A DNA stretch of 64,000 bases from Fasciola hepatica (Eukaryota; Platyhelminthes; Trematoda; Plagiorchiida; Fasciolidae), in the NCBI GenBank assembly GCA_948099385.1, contig CANUEZ040000167.1, forward strand, positions 950,001-1,014,000. The letters run 5' to 3'. The stretch's first letter is position 1; every line of letters begins with the position of its first letter. Of the stretch, positions 53,072 through 64,000 are shown piece after piece. The translations under genes were made by a program, and so were the position numbers. Under the pieces are notes generated by a model. It saw only the letters and a program-made list of their open reading frames with translations. It did no database searches and was not told the origin of the DNA.

Positions 53072-56000
53072 TTTAATACTGTTGTGGCTCAAGGACCGTG
53101 GATGGTTGTACGGCCTCTAGTGATTCCCCTCCCAGGACAGGATTGGTTGATCTAACAAGTTAGTAGGTTTCTTTATACACTTGTGAATGGCAGACTAAAA
53201 ATTCTGCGCGAATCCAATGTGATCCATTGGGTTTACATTGAATTAGACGGCTCGGGGGCTGATAGGCTTATGAAAGCTTGCAGTAGTCGGATGGTTCAAA
53301 TGAAGCTAACAGGCTCCCCAGATTTGGTGGCCCCCAGGTGTGACCTTGGTTGATTTATTGTAATTTGGTCTGCCCAGTTTGCTTCTGACATCTGTAGGTA
53401 GCCCATTTGCTTGCAAACGGATTTCATTTGCTTTTGGTCGGCTGCGCGGATGACAACGATGGGTTTTACGTGACGCAGCAGGTCTCATCAGCCATTTTTC
53501 GAGTGATTTTGTCTCCACCTTTATTTATACCTCTGGCCGCATTAACTTTCACTACTAAGTTCTCAGTTTTCAGCTTAGCCGGATGCAGGTAGTGTTCCAG
53601 CTTTGCCTCACATTTTGAACCATTCACGGACAAACCCCGATTGGGTCATGTTTTGAAACGACAGAAAAATTATCGTGGCACAACCAGATTTTGGAAGAAC
53701 CGTCTCCATTTCTCACAGATATTGGTTAAAGTGTCCAACGTGGCTAATTTCGAACGCTACCCTAGTCACTGGGAGTCAAATTTAGCAAAGCCTCTCTCGG
53801 CGGCCTGCACGCAAGATAGGTGAAGAGTGCTGGTACGGCCAGCAGATCAGCACCCAGGAGGGTAGCCGGATTTATCAAAAGTTTTTATGATTTTTGGGTT
53901 TTAAATAACACAGTAGTCTTGAAACATACACAAACCTGACTACAACCAAGTAAGCTGCTAATTCACCAGCAGAAAACAACAAGGTGGATAGAGGCATAAG
54001 ACTGGGCGCCGGGAATCATGTCAGCAAAACTGTGCTCAGTTTGTCGTGGTCGTGGGGCAACCTGAGATCAAGAGGTTTTATGACTAACACGGAAATAAAA
54101 CTTCGATCGCGGAATAAGAAACCGTCATAGCCGGAGTGCATGCGAAGAATAATGTAAAAAAACACGTATTTTCTATTTGGATTAAAACTAAAGCCAAGTG
54201 AATAAACGCTTCCATGTGCCCTGTGTACGACGAATTTCAGGCATATATGTGACTGAGAGAGGAATGCGAGGTGGGGGGATAAGGGCTTACTGAACCGTAC
54301 AGATGACTGAACGGAAGCAAAGTGAAGCGGTACATTTAACTTGAATAATAACGGAGATGAATAACCAGACTGCTAACCACTTGGATGCAGCCTGTGAGTA
54401 AGCGGACAAGGTAAAGGATAAAACCGTTTCTACAGGCATACTTGGTTGAATGATGTATGGCGAGTTCCGAGTGGATAAAAAAGAATCGGACGGTCTTAGA
54501 GTATCAGGTGAGGGCAAAGTTTTTGTCGAAAAGTAAACAATTTGTGTGTTTGTCACAAGCGTGAGACATCGTATGTTCTGCATATTCCATCATTCCCTTC
54601 TCGATGTACAGCAAGTTTTATTCTTTCTTCCAATTAATAAAGGCACATTTCCAGCACATCTGCAACTGATTGTCACGGATTGTTCTCTCCTCGTTGCTAG
54701 CGACCGTCTTATGGCATCTGGCGATAAAGGCTGAACTAATACTATCCCAAACACTTTTTAGTGCGCCACTCTGGACTCGGCAGCCAGCTGGAATTACTGG
54801 GGTCCATTTGGAAGACATAAAGCCGCCTGTCCAAAAGCTGCATCGAGCCTACTTTGAGGAGCAGTTTCATGTGGCCGGTTTTACACCCATTCGCAGGACA
54901 CTGAAAATATACTTTGAGCCACTTTTTCCTATTACCGTTGCACAGCATTTTTGTACACCAGTGATCTGTTAACAAAATTCTTCTCCGTCTCTTACCCCCA
55001 TCAAGCCACCACACAAGCATCAAAAATGCTTGCCTATGAAAGAGTTATTGAGAATATCTTTATTTTTGTTGGTACAACGGGAGAGCTACTTCAGAGGTTA
55101 GGTGGTGTGATCAAAATATTTTCCTTCTAAATTAAAAAATTATTATAGGTACCATGGGGTTAAAGAAAAAGAATACGAGGAAACACAAATTGAATTGAAA
55201 TATTTCAAGGCGCCCTAAACCATCGTAGTCAAAATAAAAAGAAAGAAGACTCTCTGACTTTGTTGGAGGCAGCTTCAACTTGGCTAGTTTTTTGAAGGTT
55301 TTGAGTCAGATTAAAGCCCAGTCAACGGATGGAAGAAGCTGAAGTTAGATGTTAGCTATCAAGGGATAAATATATGATGTCAATAGGAGCAGTCTGGTGG
55401 TGTGATTTACACTGAAGATTAAACTGAGCTTCAAAAGATTTCAGTAAGTTCAGGAAGAAAATGAGCAGAAGAGGAGCAACCAAGTTTATTTGAAATTTTC
55501 TGAGGGAAATTCAAGCTTTAATTTCCCTTGTAATGATGTCCAAGCATAATATCACTGGCATGTCTCCAACTATTGAGATGTGGTGAAAATGGAGTTTTCA
55601 CATATAAATTGAGAAAGTAAGTAAGGACAGAATGGCACCCTAAAAACACTAGAATTAACTTGTGGAGAGGAAAGTTGTCGGCTAACATGGAAGGTAAACC
55701 GCGTGTGGTTAGAAGACAGTCGAGCAGGGTGCTTAGGGTACGACCGTTAACCCCGTTACTATATAGATTATTCGGGGGGGTTTTGCAATAACGGGATCCA
55801 AGCGCATCCTCACGGTTAACGGTAATTAGTTCGAGAGCAAGATTACTGTGATCAAGGTAGACGCTATGCAATAGGCAATATAGCCGACGACATTCAAGGT
55901 TAACTTAAAAGGTTTGCGGGTGAATTGTGTCGGGCCAAAGGATTGAGGTTAGAGAACTGTGGAGGGGAGAAGTACATTCCAAATGCATTCGACAAAACGG

Positions 56001-56130
56001 ATGAGCAGGCTATTGGACGATATTTGTTTGAGCCTTTTCCGGGAAGATGTAGATGCGTAGAGAACTTCAGCAGTTGGGAATCATTCTTTAATAAAAAATA
56101 CAAGATTCTCTTGATGTCAACGCCATCGTG
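53072..56130. other. Intergenic segment, nothing recognised (right arm)
   Basis: Mirror of 20331-23389. Minor indels and substitutions distinguish the arms; for example a single-base indel near 55778 and base changes near 55730 lengthen one open frame relative to the left copy, which argues against coding constraint. Confidence 0.45.
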
Positions 56131-56936
56131 CGAGGAATCCTAATTAAGTACTGATCCGTCTAGATTCGCCGATGCCCTCCTTCTTCAAATGATGGAACAG
56201 CGAACATAAACCACAGCCAACCCTTACCCAAAAAGCCCAACACGGACAAAGAAAAGCCACAGAAAACTCAACAGAATAATGTATTCGCCAATTTACCAGC
56301 ATAACCCGGCCTATTGCAAAGGTTTTCACCCTTGTCTTGCCTTATTCTGTTCCTCGTGGGAACGGCATTTCGATTGCTGACTATTCCTTTTTGGAACTTC
56401 ATCCATCTTCCACCAGCTGCGAACTGCCGACACTAGATGACACATACTACTTCTCATGGAAACTGCCTCACCTTTTCAGGGGGTACTATTCCTTTTCATA
56501 TCCGCAAATCTATGAAAATTTGTATTCCTCTGCGAACCTTCATGAAATTCTTCCCTGTTTCCTTTGTATCAAAGTCAATTTCCTTTTTAGGTGAACATAA
56601 ATATACCTTACCGACCATTTCCTTGCATAATTCTTGTGAATATTGTATTGTCTGCGTCCTAAGACAAAGTCCGTCTGAACATTCCCATATCCGGCCGACT
56701 CATTACTATTGCCGTAGTTGACTCGAAATCAATTCGTATTCACCTTGTATTCTTTGGTCATTTTAATTCATTTAAACCCTCCTCAGCCTATATCCACTGA
56801 TGTTGTGATGTTCGAATCTCTCTTTGAAATTTGTGAATTTTCCATCTCATTCAGTGACACTCAAAACTATGATCATGCTAACATGCGTGATTCTCGACCA
56901 CGGCCCAGAAATATACCATTATTATTGTTTATTATT
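56131..56936 (+). mobile_element. 5'-truncated LINE copy c (right-arm copy)
   Basis: Mirror of 19525-20330 and direct repeat of 14886-15690. The signature lies at 56871-56936, with the 16-nt element at 56893-56908. Confidence 0.8.
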
Positions 56937-58116
56937 ACAGCTACAACGAAACAATAGATCAACCGAAGAGGGCTGAGAGTTCCAAACAGCTGGCTTTTAA
57001 CGCGGTAGTGGAAGAGGTAGGTAAACCAGAATTAGGAGTGTGCAAATTATTACGTTGTCCTAACGCGAGAGCTGGGTGTAATAGGAGCTAATCACAGAAG
57101 GGCACTGAGCAGTTGACTGGTAAGCTCAAGATCATTACGAGACTGATTTGTTGTTTTGCGGTACTGGATTATGAAAAACGAAACTTACGAACGTACAGCG
57201 ATAGCTTCTTATTCATGGCTGTTGAAAGAGATGCATACGATAAAGCAGGATCAGAGTGTATGCGTCAAGCATATGTACAGAACTGAACAAAATTTTTTCA
57301 AGAACGTAATAAGCGGAGCACGGTGAATAGTCAAATTGGACCTGCCATCGGTTGAAGTTAATTCAATGCCACTTCCCGGCAAAAGTAAGCCTGAAGTTCA
57401 TAGGAGGAAAACGCGCGAAACAAAGGCCGGCCAGTTGGAACGTTGAATGATGCAAAAAAGGTAACAACAATGTCAGAAATGACCAGAGAATGAGACGGAA
57501 CGAACAAACTCGGAAATCGTAAATGGTTTCCAGAAATGGGTATCACTGAATCCGTCTTGCTAACGTTCTACGGGCAGCTAAGGTGCTTTAATTGGTTTCT
57601 TAATTACTGTCACCGGTTTGCTCCGCACTCAGCTATGTTGACACCACCCCTGTAACGTACGTGTTAGAATCCTCCCCAGCCCTTGTCGCATACTTTTATT
57701 GTTGAAACTGTGCCCTTTATCTTATTGACTACCGAACAAGTATAGCATGCATCAGCCACTATACTGGAACATTTGTTTATATTTCGCTCATGTGCCGTGG
57801 CATAGTTTGATCCAAGCTTGGACTGCCGTGACGGTGGTACCTGATAGTGACCTCTGTTGACCTCTAGTCTTTGTTGCCAAACATCAAGGCCGTGCAGTTG
57901 AAGTTTTTTTCATAATTGTATGCGTATAATTTGGTAATTCAGTACCGTAGAATCAGCGAATTAATCTTGTTCTGACTTTGGGATTAGTTAATTGGGCTAC
58001 GCGTTACCCATGATCGGAATAACCGGCACAACTGATCACCGGCCTGCTGTGAGAAAAACAATGAGCCTTCTTCTGGACTGATCACGCCAGGGAGACTTTT
58101 TTAATCTCAAGATATC
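56937..58116. other. Intergenic segment, nothing recognised (right arm)
   Basis: Mirror of 18345-19524. No coding homology seen. Confidence 0.5.
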
Positions 58117-58764
58117 ATGGCGCCTGCAGTTCCCCTTCACAAACCGAATCCCAAAGCTCCCGCCGGCGGGGCCGTTGGCTCCTTTGAAGTTGCTATCGGT
58201 TGGCTCCTCCAGCAAGCCGTTGACGATATCCGGAAGCCACTTGCTTTCCACCCAAGTCGTCTATCTCCTACGGAATCCAGGTGTGGCACGTTGGGCTACA
58301 AAATGACTGCATCTATTTCGCCACCTGTTACGTTCCCACTGCCTGGAAGAACGAGAAGAGCGTGAGACAGCCCTGTACTCTAGGCCTTTTGCAATGCCAT
58401 GGATCGTAGCTCTCTTCAAAATATTGTGCAATTGGATTCCACATCATATCTTACTACCGAAATTCATCACACGTCCAGCTCAGACAGTGTGGTCAGAGGT
58501 GGTAGTTCCCGGACCTCAATTCTCGCGTTGCGTGCCGTTCCGGGTATTAGCTTCGTGGACCCGGGACTCGCCCAACAAGGTCCTGAGTTTACCAAACAGC
58601 TAACGACACCAGTTTCCAACAACGGGTCTTTGGCTGGCGCTGTCCTCTGCGGCACAGGTTCCAATCACTCAGGACCAAAATTATACTTTTTTCACATCGC
58701 TTCTTCGTTTCTGGTTGGTGACTTGGTCCATCCCATTCTGGTCTCAGTGCCACAGGTAAACTAA
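58117..58764 (+). pseudogene. Gypsy RNase H and linker remnant (right copy)
   Basis: Mirror of 17697-18344, with the same LLQQAVDD and SRLSPTESR blocks. Three amino-acid differences are visible over about 120 codons in the second frame (for example Gly to Arg and Tyr to His), about 1 % divergence. Confidence 0.6.
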
Positions 58765-58770
58765 CTACAA

Positions 58771-60740
58771 CTTTAATAATCATGGTTTATTTCACCAAGG
58801 TTCAAAGCTTGCTAGATACAAGGCGATATGATACGAACGATAATAAGATCAGATATTTAGTGGCCGTGTGGTCAAATGTATGACAGATGTAGGATAAACA
58901 GTGATTGAGTACTTGGTGGACGGGCGAAAAATACCTGAACGTGAATGAGTAAGGGAAGGAAATTAAATGCATAGACTGACCGGTTCAAGCGAAATACCCG
59001 GCAAATTTGAAGCTCAAGGTTAGTTGGTGGGACCTGACTCAGCGGAGTTGGTAGCACTGGAAACTGTGAGGTAAACGAAATAAGTTGGAGACACTGGGGG
59101 CAGAAATATACTAAGAAGATTAAACTGTTTCGTCCAGAATGGGAATGAATAACAACCAAGATGACATGAAGAATGTGTGCGCTGCGATAATAAGTTAATA
59201 TCAAGGCACGAAAAGTGATTTGGATCAGGAAGGGTATGTGACAGAAAGAGAAGGCTGAGTTAGATAGCACGAAGTTTTCGAAATTTTGCTAATCAGTAGC
59301 TGTGTCGCAAGAAAGTGCCGGAGAAGGAGGCATGTCAACAGACAGACATCGGAAGTATAGCAAAACAAGGTTGGCAAAAAACTGAGAGAAGCAGGGCAAG
59401 CATGTATTTCAATGCAGAATATCAGCAAAGAAAAGGAACTGAAGGGTGAGATAAGGGGTACTTAGTACAGGATTATTGATGGCACGAAGTCTAAAAATGA
59501 AGTGAATATAGCAGTGATCAACGGAAGCAGTTATGGGTGGGCTGAATGGTGTGGAACAATATGAAAGTTTTGCTGTACAACGTTTGTGATGACGGAGGTG
59601 AGCAAGGAAACAACAGAGAAGGATCAGGAAGGAAACTACCTGAAAAGCACAAATTCTGACGGTAGTGGCAGGCACAAAATAAGGGAAATGAAGGATACTT
59701 TGAGAGGAAATATGTGAGAGCAAACCGATTGAATTATTTGGAAGTAGGTAAACCGTGAGATAAAGGTCTAAAAACAAAAGTGCTGGGAGCCGGACGTCCG
59801 TTATAAGGAAGACATCAAAATAATGGATAAGCCGATGGATGGGAAAAGTAGGTCAAATAAAGCATGAAACAGTCTATGGGGGTAGGCGCTTGGCGCAAAA
59901 CTGGAACCGAGGTGCGAGCATACTGCGATGGCAGTGGCTAATTATATAAGGAGGGGAAGATCAGAGAAGACAAGTGCGTGTAGGTTGTATGGATAAGAAA
60001 TCCACGGAAGGATCATGATATATCGCTTTCTTTATTACAGTTGGGAGGTGGGGAGACAGAAAAACAGCGGAACAAAACAGCCTGGGATGAACAGAAAAGA
60101 CGGAGGATGTGGTGACTGACATGTCTGAAGTGAGATGGAAGAAATTTTCAAGAAAGTGGCGGGCGAGAGTCGACTGCCTACACTAGTGTGAGCAGTGCGT
60201 TGCAGGTGTTTTAAGAGGTGAGGGCTAAAAAGGAGGAATAGAATTATCGGGACAAGTGGACTTGTAATGTAACAGCGGGCGGAAACGTTGTGTTTGATAG
60301 ATGGAGGACAATAAAGATGATGAGCTTCACGCCTGCTGGAAAACGGACAGGTAGAGCGGGTCGCGGGACTCCGACCAAAACACCGGCTGGTGGGAAGCTC
60401 CGGACAGATAGACGGAGCTGAGAATGGAATGTTTGGAGGGAACACGTATCGGCAATAAATGCGACCGTCAAAGATGACAAGGTGTAAATTAGGAAATCTG
60501 ACGTGAAGGTGGGCACGATACGCAAAGGGATAGCAGGTACTCTCGTGGAACGATAGCAGAATTATTTAGTACAATCTATCGCCAATGGAAACGATGGAAG
60601 TAAAAAATGGATAGGTCTGCATATGTTGGTGTGGCGACGACAGTGGGAAGGTAACCTTAGGGGGTAGTAGGGTGACAACGGAAAGCGATAATGGCGGAGA
60701 AAGTCGTTAGATGGGCCTACTGTGGCAGAAGAGGAAAGAT
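58771..60740 (-). mobile_element. Pyrimidine-rich 5'-truncated LINE copy (right copy)
   Basis: Mirror of 15721-17690, with the hairpin at 58796-58811. Here it runs without interruption into 60744-61204, because LINE-B is absent from this arm. Confidence 0.5.
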
Positions 60741-61204
60741 GGAGGCGTGTGATCCGCAGTTGGCTTCATTGCAAGCGGTAGAGCAGCTACCGTGGAAGGG
60801 CGCATTTCGTAAACGGCGCTAATTATAAGAGCTATCCGTGATCTGAGCATCCATCTTAAAACACGCTTCGAGAATTGAACACGTGAGGTGTGACCCACTG
60901 TACTATTTGTTCTGGCATGTTGTTACGGAAGACCTGCAATCCAGATGTACGTTGGCCAAGGCGGGAGGTCAGACCACGCCCTGCACAGTTGGGTATGGCA
61001 CGAATAGTCATTGGTGATCACATAAAGGAGGGTAGTATCAACAACGAAGGTTTATAATCCAAGATCAGGTGGCCACACTATGGATCCTGGAGGGTAGAAC
61101 CAACGGGGACGACGATTGCTTAACGACCACACAGCTGTGTCATCCAGGCACCTCTATCATAATAAGGCTGCTGACAAAAACTGAGCGTCAAAGTCGCGTG
61201 GGAG
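60741..61204. other. Empty site of LINE-B and shared flank
   Basis: Mirror of 1736-2196 joined directly to the mirror of 15721 onward. About 20 bases at the junction (60722-60743) match neither left-arm flank perfectly, and the adjacent 155 bp carry several transitions relative to the left arm. Confidence 0.6.
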
Positions 61205-63040
61205 TTTTTATTGATGGTATATTACTTGACTCGGATCAAGACGGGTGCACGAGGCATGATCACGGATTACGGCCTTTCACAAACGTATGAAGAATCCACT
61301 AATTTCAGGAGTTGGAAAGTGAAAACAAATGGATAAGAGCAATCTAGGTGTACCCCAGCTGTAAATCAACGGTTAACGGAGGCAAGTTAAACCACTAAAG
61401 GATGAAGCACAAGAATGTCCGGGATTACGAATAAAAGGGGAGGCGGAGTGTGGGAAAGTAACGGATTTTAAATTTTGTTCGCTCGGTACAGGAATGATTA
61501 TGACTGGCCAAGCCTCAAGAATTCTATCCGAGAGGTGAGACTGTTTGTCGCTGATAGTGTCCGCGATTTGCGGGTGCGCAGTTTTTGAAGGAATTGACTG
61601 AACTAAGAAGTCGAGGCTCCTCTTGTGAGCTATATCTTCAGCTACGCACGTACTATGTAGCTGACGTACACGGGTAATGTTGGGGCATGAAGTGGGTACC
61701 AAAACAAATTGGGGCTTGATCTTGGAAGCTCACTTGATGATAGGCAACTAAGTCCAGAGCTTAGAGTCGACGAGGGGGAAAATGTGTGCCCGTATGACCG
61801 CTGCAGCTATAGTAGAAGCAAAATTAGGAGGCCTATGCCGAAGTGGGTAAAAAGTTTCACAGCGGGAGCTTAGTGGGTCAGAGGGAAAAGACCAGTTATG
61901 AAGCAGTTTGCCCGAGAAGGCTCAATTTACCCTCAAGCGGCGGAGCCAGAGTGGGTTGACATGCAGATGTTCTCCATAGCCGAACGACATGACCAACCAA
62001 TTGATCGTTTGGCAAAAAGCCTTTGTAAGCCTTATAGAGCAACTCCGTGTGAAATGTCAGAAAAGATTGTCGGACGGCATTCGAGTGAGAGCCCCAACTG
62101 GGATTTGCAGTTTTGATAATGCTGCTTCGGAGACGAAAAAAGGGTGGAACTAGGGCTACACTTCTCCTGGCCTTGGCCGCTCGGGTGGCGGCGTGTCCAG
62201 AGGAGTCAAGAGAGCTGGAGTAGGTGGGGCCTAAACCAGAGATGGTAGGTCGACAGTCAACTGAGGACCCGAGAAGAGTCAAGGACTCTTGGGCAACTGT
62301 AATTCGTAGGGTTAAACCTTGTGCTTATTGGCAGAAAATTCAGCATCCAGGATTGGCACCATCAGTCAATTGCAGAGAAGTCCGTGGAAGTTTAACTAAG
62401 TGCAGAGGCATCATCAACAGACATGAAAAAGCAGGCTATCTTCAGATTATCGACAAATAGGAGAGAAGTGCTAAGAAGCACTAGATTCAGTGCTTCATTT
62501 ACTTGTATATGAGAAATAGAGTGAAACCCGGTACATAACCCTGCATAAAGCTTCTTGTACCGGGTCTCGGGTAAGAGGCATGACAGCTTGTGGGGACAAC
62601 TCGGGTACGTTGAGTGAGTCAAGACTGGAACCAGAAGGGGAGTGAGTCGGTAGGTTCAACGAACGCAGTCTGATAATGAGCGATGGGCGTGGCAGATACG
62701 GTAGACAATGGCTTATACCGGCAGGACACGAACAACCCTTGTGACAAGGTCAGATAACTTAAACGTGGATGTGGTACGTAACCGAGATCTGAGAAACATT
62801 GACGTCTAATTCTTAAGTTTGTAGCTGGTGAAATGCAGCGATGTCGTCCTTAAAGGTCATTTTCTCTATTCCGGAGATGATAGGGGTGTAATTGATGGGA
62901 CTATAATTAGTGAGTCCGGGAAATGATCCTTTTTGTTTCGTGGAAAGAAGGTTGAAAGTTTCTGCTTCGACGGCACCAAATTGAGGGTGAATAGCACGGT
63001 GAATAATTTTGGCGACAGGTGCGCGATTGGCTCAAGTGCA
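61205..63040 (-). pseudogene. LINE-A (right copy), extending farther 5' than the left copy shows
   Basis: 61205-62939 mirrors 1-1735, including the hairpin at 61225-61240. Beyond 62940 the minus-strand reading continues as KIIHRAIHPQFGAVEAETFN followed by LLSTKQKGS, which fits the NIFNLSLRCSVFPSQWKTST, then IPMHKKGS stretch of LINE-C ORF2. The element therefore goes on past the mirrored part. It is decayed with several stops. Confidence 0.7.
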
Positions 63041-63166
63041 CTTCAGCACCATGGGGCCCCTGACTCCACCACGCAATGTAACCCATTTCGCTGACTGAAA
63101 GGATGCTTCGCTCTTTGGAATGGGGCCGTAGGTATTTTCGCTGTCTGCTGACGGTCTGTTTCTCAC

Positions 63167-63900
63167 ATGTTCATAGAACAGAAGACTTACCTTTCGGTTT
63201 TTCCAACCGCGATGATGGATCGAAGGGCTCAAGTCGAATCTGCCCTCAAAGAACCAACAACCAAAGTATTCGCACCAAAGCTCAACACAAAAGCCAATGA
63301 TTCAGTCAGACGCTTTGGCCAGCACCTTAGAGCGTCACGCTGTCCTCAACGACCCTCGATTGATGGACTTTCTATCTCTGGTTTACTGGGCAGTCGCAGT
63401 ACGTTGCCAAACAAAATGCCGTGCACACCTACATCATTGACATTTGGCACCACTGCTCATCTCCTAGGTGAATTCATCGCGCTCAAAGCGGAGAAACCAG
63501 TTTCGAACCATGAGGATTAATTCTGACAACTTACTGACGACACGAAGCTAAGGGCTGGTATTCCTTCTCGTTGTGAACTTCAACCGTCCCTCGTTCCCAG
63601 TCATCCACATGCGTGAGCAGACTTTCTTATGCACTCGCCAAAGCAAAACCTCTGGAGCAAGCCGGAAAGCCTAAGTTCATCCGGCTTTTCGGAAGACCTT
63701 TTTCGTAAACCCCCATGTCCGTAAGAGACCGTTGCCGTCGATTGCCATAAACTGGTCCTTGACGATCCTGAGTGTCAGGCCAAGGAGACTCTCGTTTGTG
63801 GCCAAACCACGGACAGTAACTACGTTCAAACTGCATCAGCTCCAACATCCAGGAGTCACTGGCCATCCTCTTGTTACCTTACACCAGTTTTAGTAAGCAG
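63167..63900 (+). pseudogene. Gypsy integrase C-terminal remnant
   Basis: A 117-codon frame (63167-63520) includes LSISGLLGSRST, then PCTPTSLTFGTTAHLLGEF. This lines up with the gypsy block LPLVLLGIRTA, CTSAELVYGTTLRLPGEF. Downstream in another frame, TFFVNPHVRKRPLPS resembles the segment before the PYDGPYRV motif. The catalytic core is not recognisable. It is a relic of another LTR element, lying in opposite orientation to LINE-A. Confidence 0.55.
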
Positions 63901-64000
63901 ATTCGTTTTCCCGTCCGGCTTCTTTGTTTTTTCGTTCTAACTCTGATCCCCCAAATTTTTACCGCGTAATTTCTCCAGTCTCCTGACCCTTCCCATGGTC
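63901..64000. other. Window end, nothing recognised
   Basis: About 100 bp of T/C-rich sequence downstream of the gypsy integrase relic. No feature supported. Confidence 0.4.

Larger units (their letters stand above)
34949..62939 (-). repeat. Right arm of the giant inverted repeat
   Basis: Reverse complement of 1-34614. It lacks the left-arm insertion LINE-B (the empty site is at about 60743/60744) and carries its own insertion LINE-C (42530-49427; the empty site in the left arm is at 27034-27036). Sequence beyond 62939 continues LINE-A smoothly, so the visible end of pairing is set by the window edge and not by a breakpoint. Confidence 0.95.

Noticed and set aside
1..64000. CRISPR array, bacterial operon, plasmid origin or rRNA genes
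   Set aside because: No regularly spaced repeats, no bacterial gene arrangement and no rRNA-like stretches. All recognisable coding sequence is of metazoan retrotransposon or putative spliced-gene type.

Overview
The window reads as nuclear DNA of a eukaryote, most likely a parasitic flatworm (trematode or cestode). The clues are a Ty3/gypsy element with the Gag zinc-binding pattern CX2HX9CX3C and a tRNA-Trp-like primer site, as known for the CsRn1 clade first described in the liver fluke Clonorchis; several CR1-like non-LTR retrotransposons (LINEs) with an RRM-type ORF1; and a candidate 33-nt intron of the kind flatworm genes use. Nothing looks bacterial, and no operon, CRISPR array, rRNA or tRNA gene was recognised.

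The dominant structure is one giant imperfect palindrome. The left arm (1-34614) and the right arm (34949-62939) are reverse complements of each other around a 334-bp unique spacer (34615-34948). Paired positions add up to 69563 in the core (27036-42527), to 76461 beyond a 6.9-kb insertion found only in the right arm, and to 62940 beyond a 13.5-kb insertion found only in the left arm. Where compared by eye, the arms differ by roughly 0-1 %, with one more divergent patch. The pairing reaches base 1, so the palindrome probably continues to the left of the window.

Left arm, outward to inward: a decayed LINE 3' half (LINE-A, 1-1735); the arm-specific LINE-B (about 2197-15720), a ruined CR1-like element interrupted in ORF1 by a CsRn1-type LTR retrotransposon (2816-8244); a pyrimidine-rich LINE 3'-end segment (15721-17690); a gypsy RNase H remnant; further 5'-truncated LINE copies (19525-20330, 23390-24594, 24595-26355); a putative two-exon gene of unknown function (28172-29210); an intact 344-codon ORF resembling the HAPSTR1/TAPR1 (C16orf72) family (29451-30485, minus); an orphan LINE ORF1 fragment; a hairpin-rich CCCAA element; and a DUF4806-like gene fragment with a 33-nt intron. 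The right arm repeats all of this in mirror order except LINE-B. It carries instead LINE-C (42530-49427, minus), whose ORF1 (596 codons) and ORF2 (1173 codons) are both open with all catalytic motifs present. The last kilobase (62940-64000) continues LINE-A and then enters another gypsy integrase remnant.

The points most worth following are the palindrome itself, the intact LINE-C with an ORF2 that has no AUG before codon 381, and a shared 3'-terminal signature of the LINE copies: GATCATGC, then a 16-nt stem-loop whose stem bases change in a compensating way, then AATATACCA and an AT-rich tail. A long-read fold-back or haplotype-joining assembly error is a real alternative explanation for the palindrome and cannot be excluded from sequence alone.
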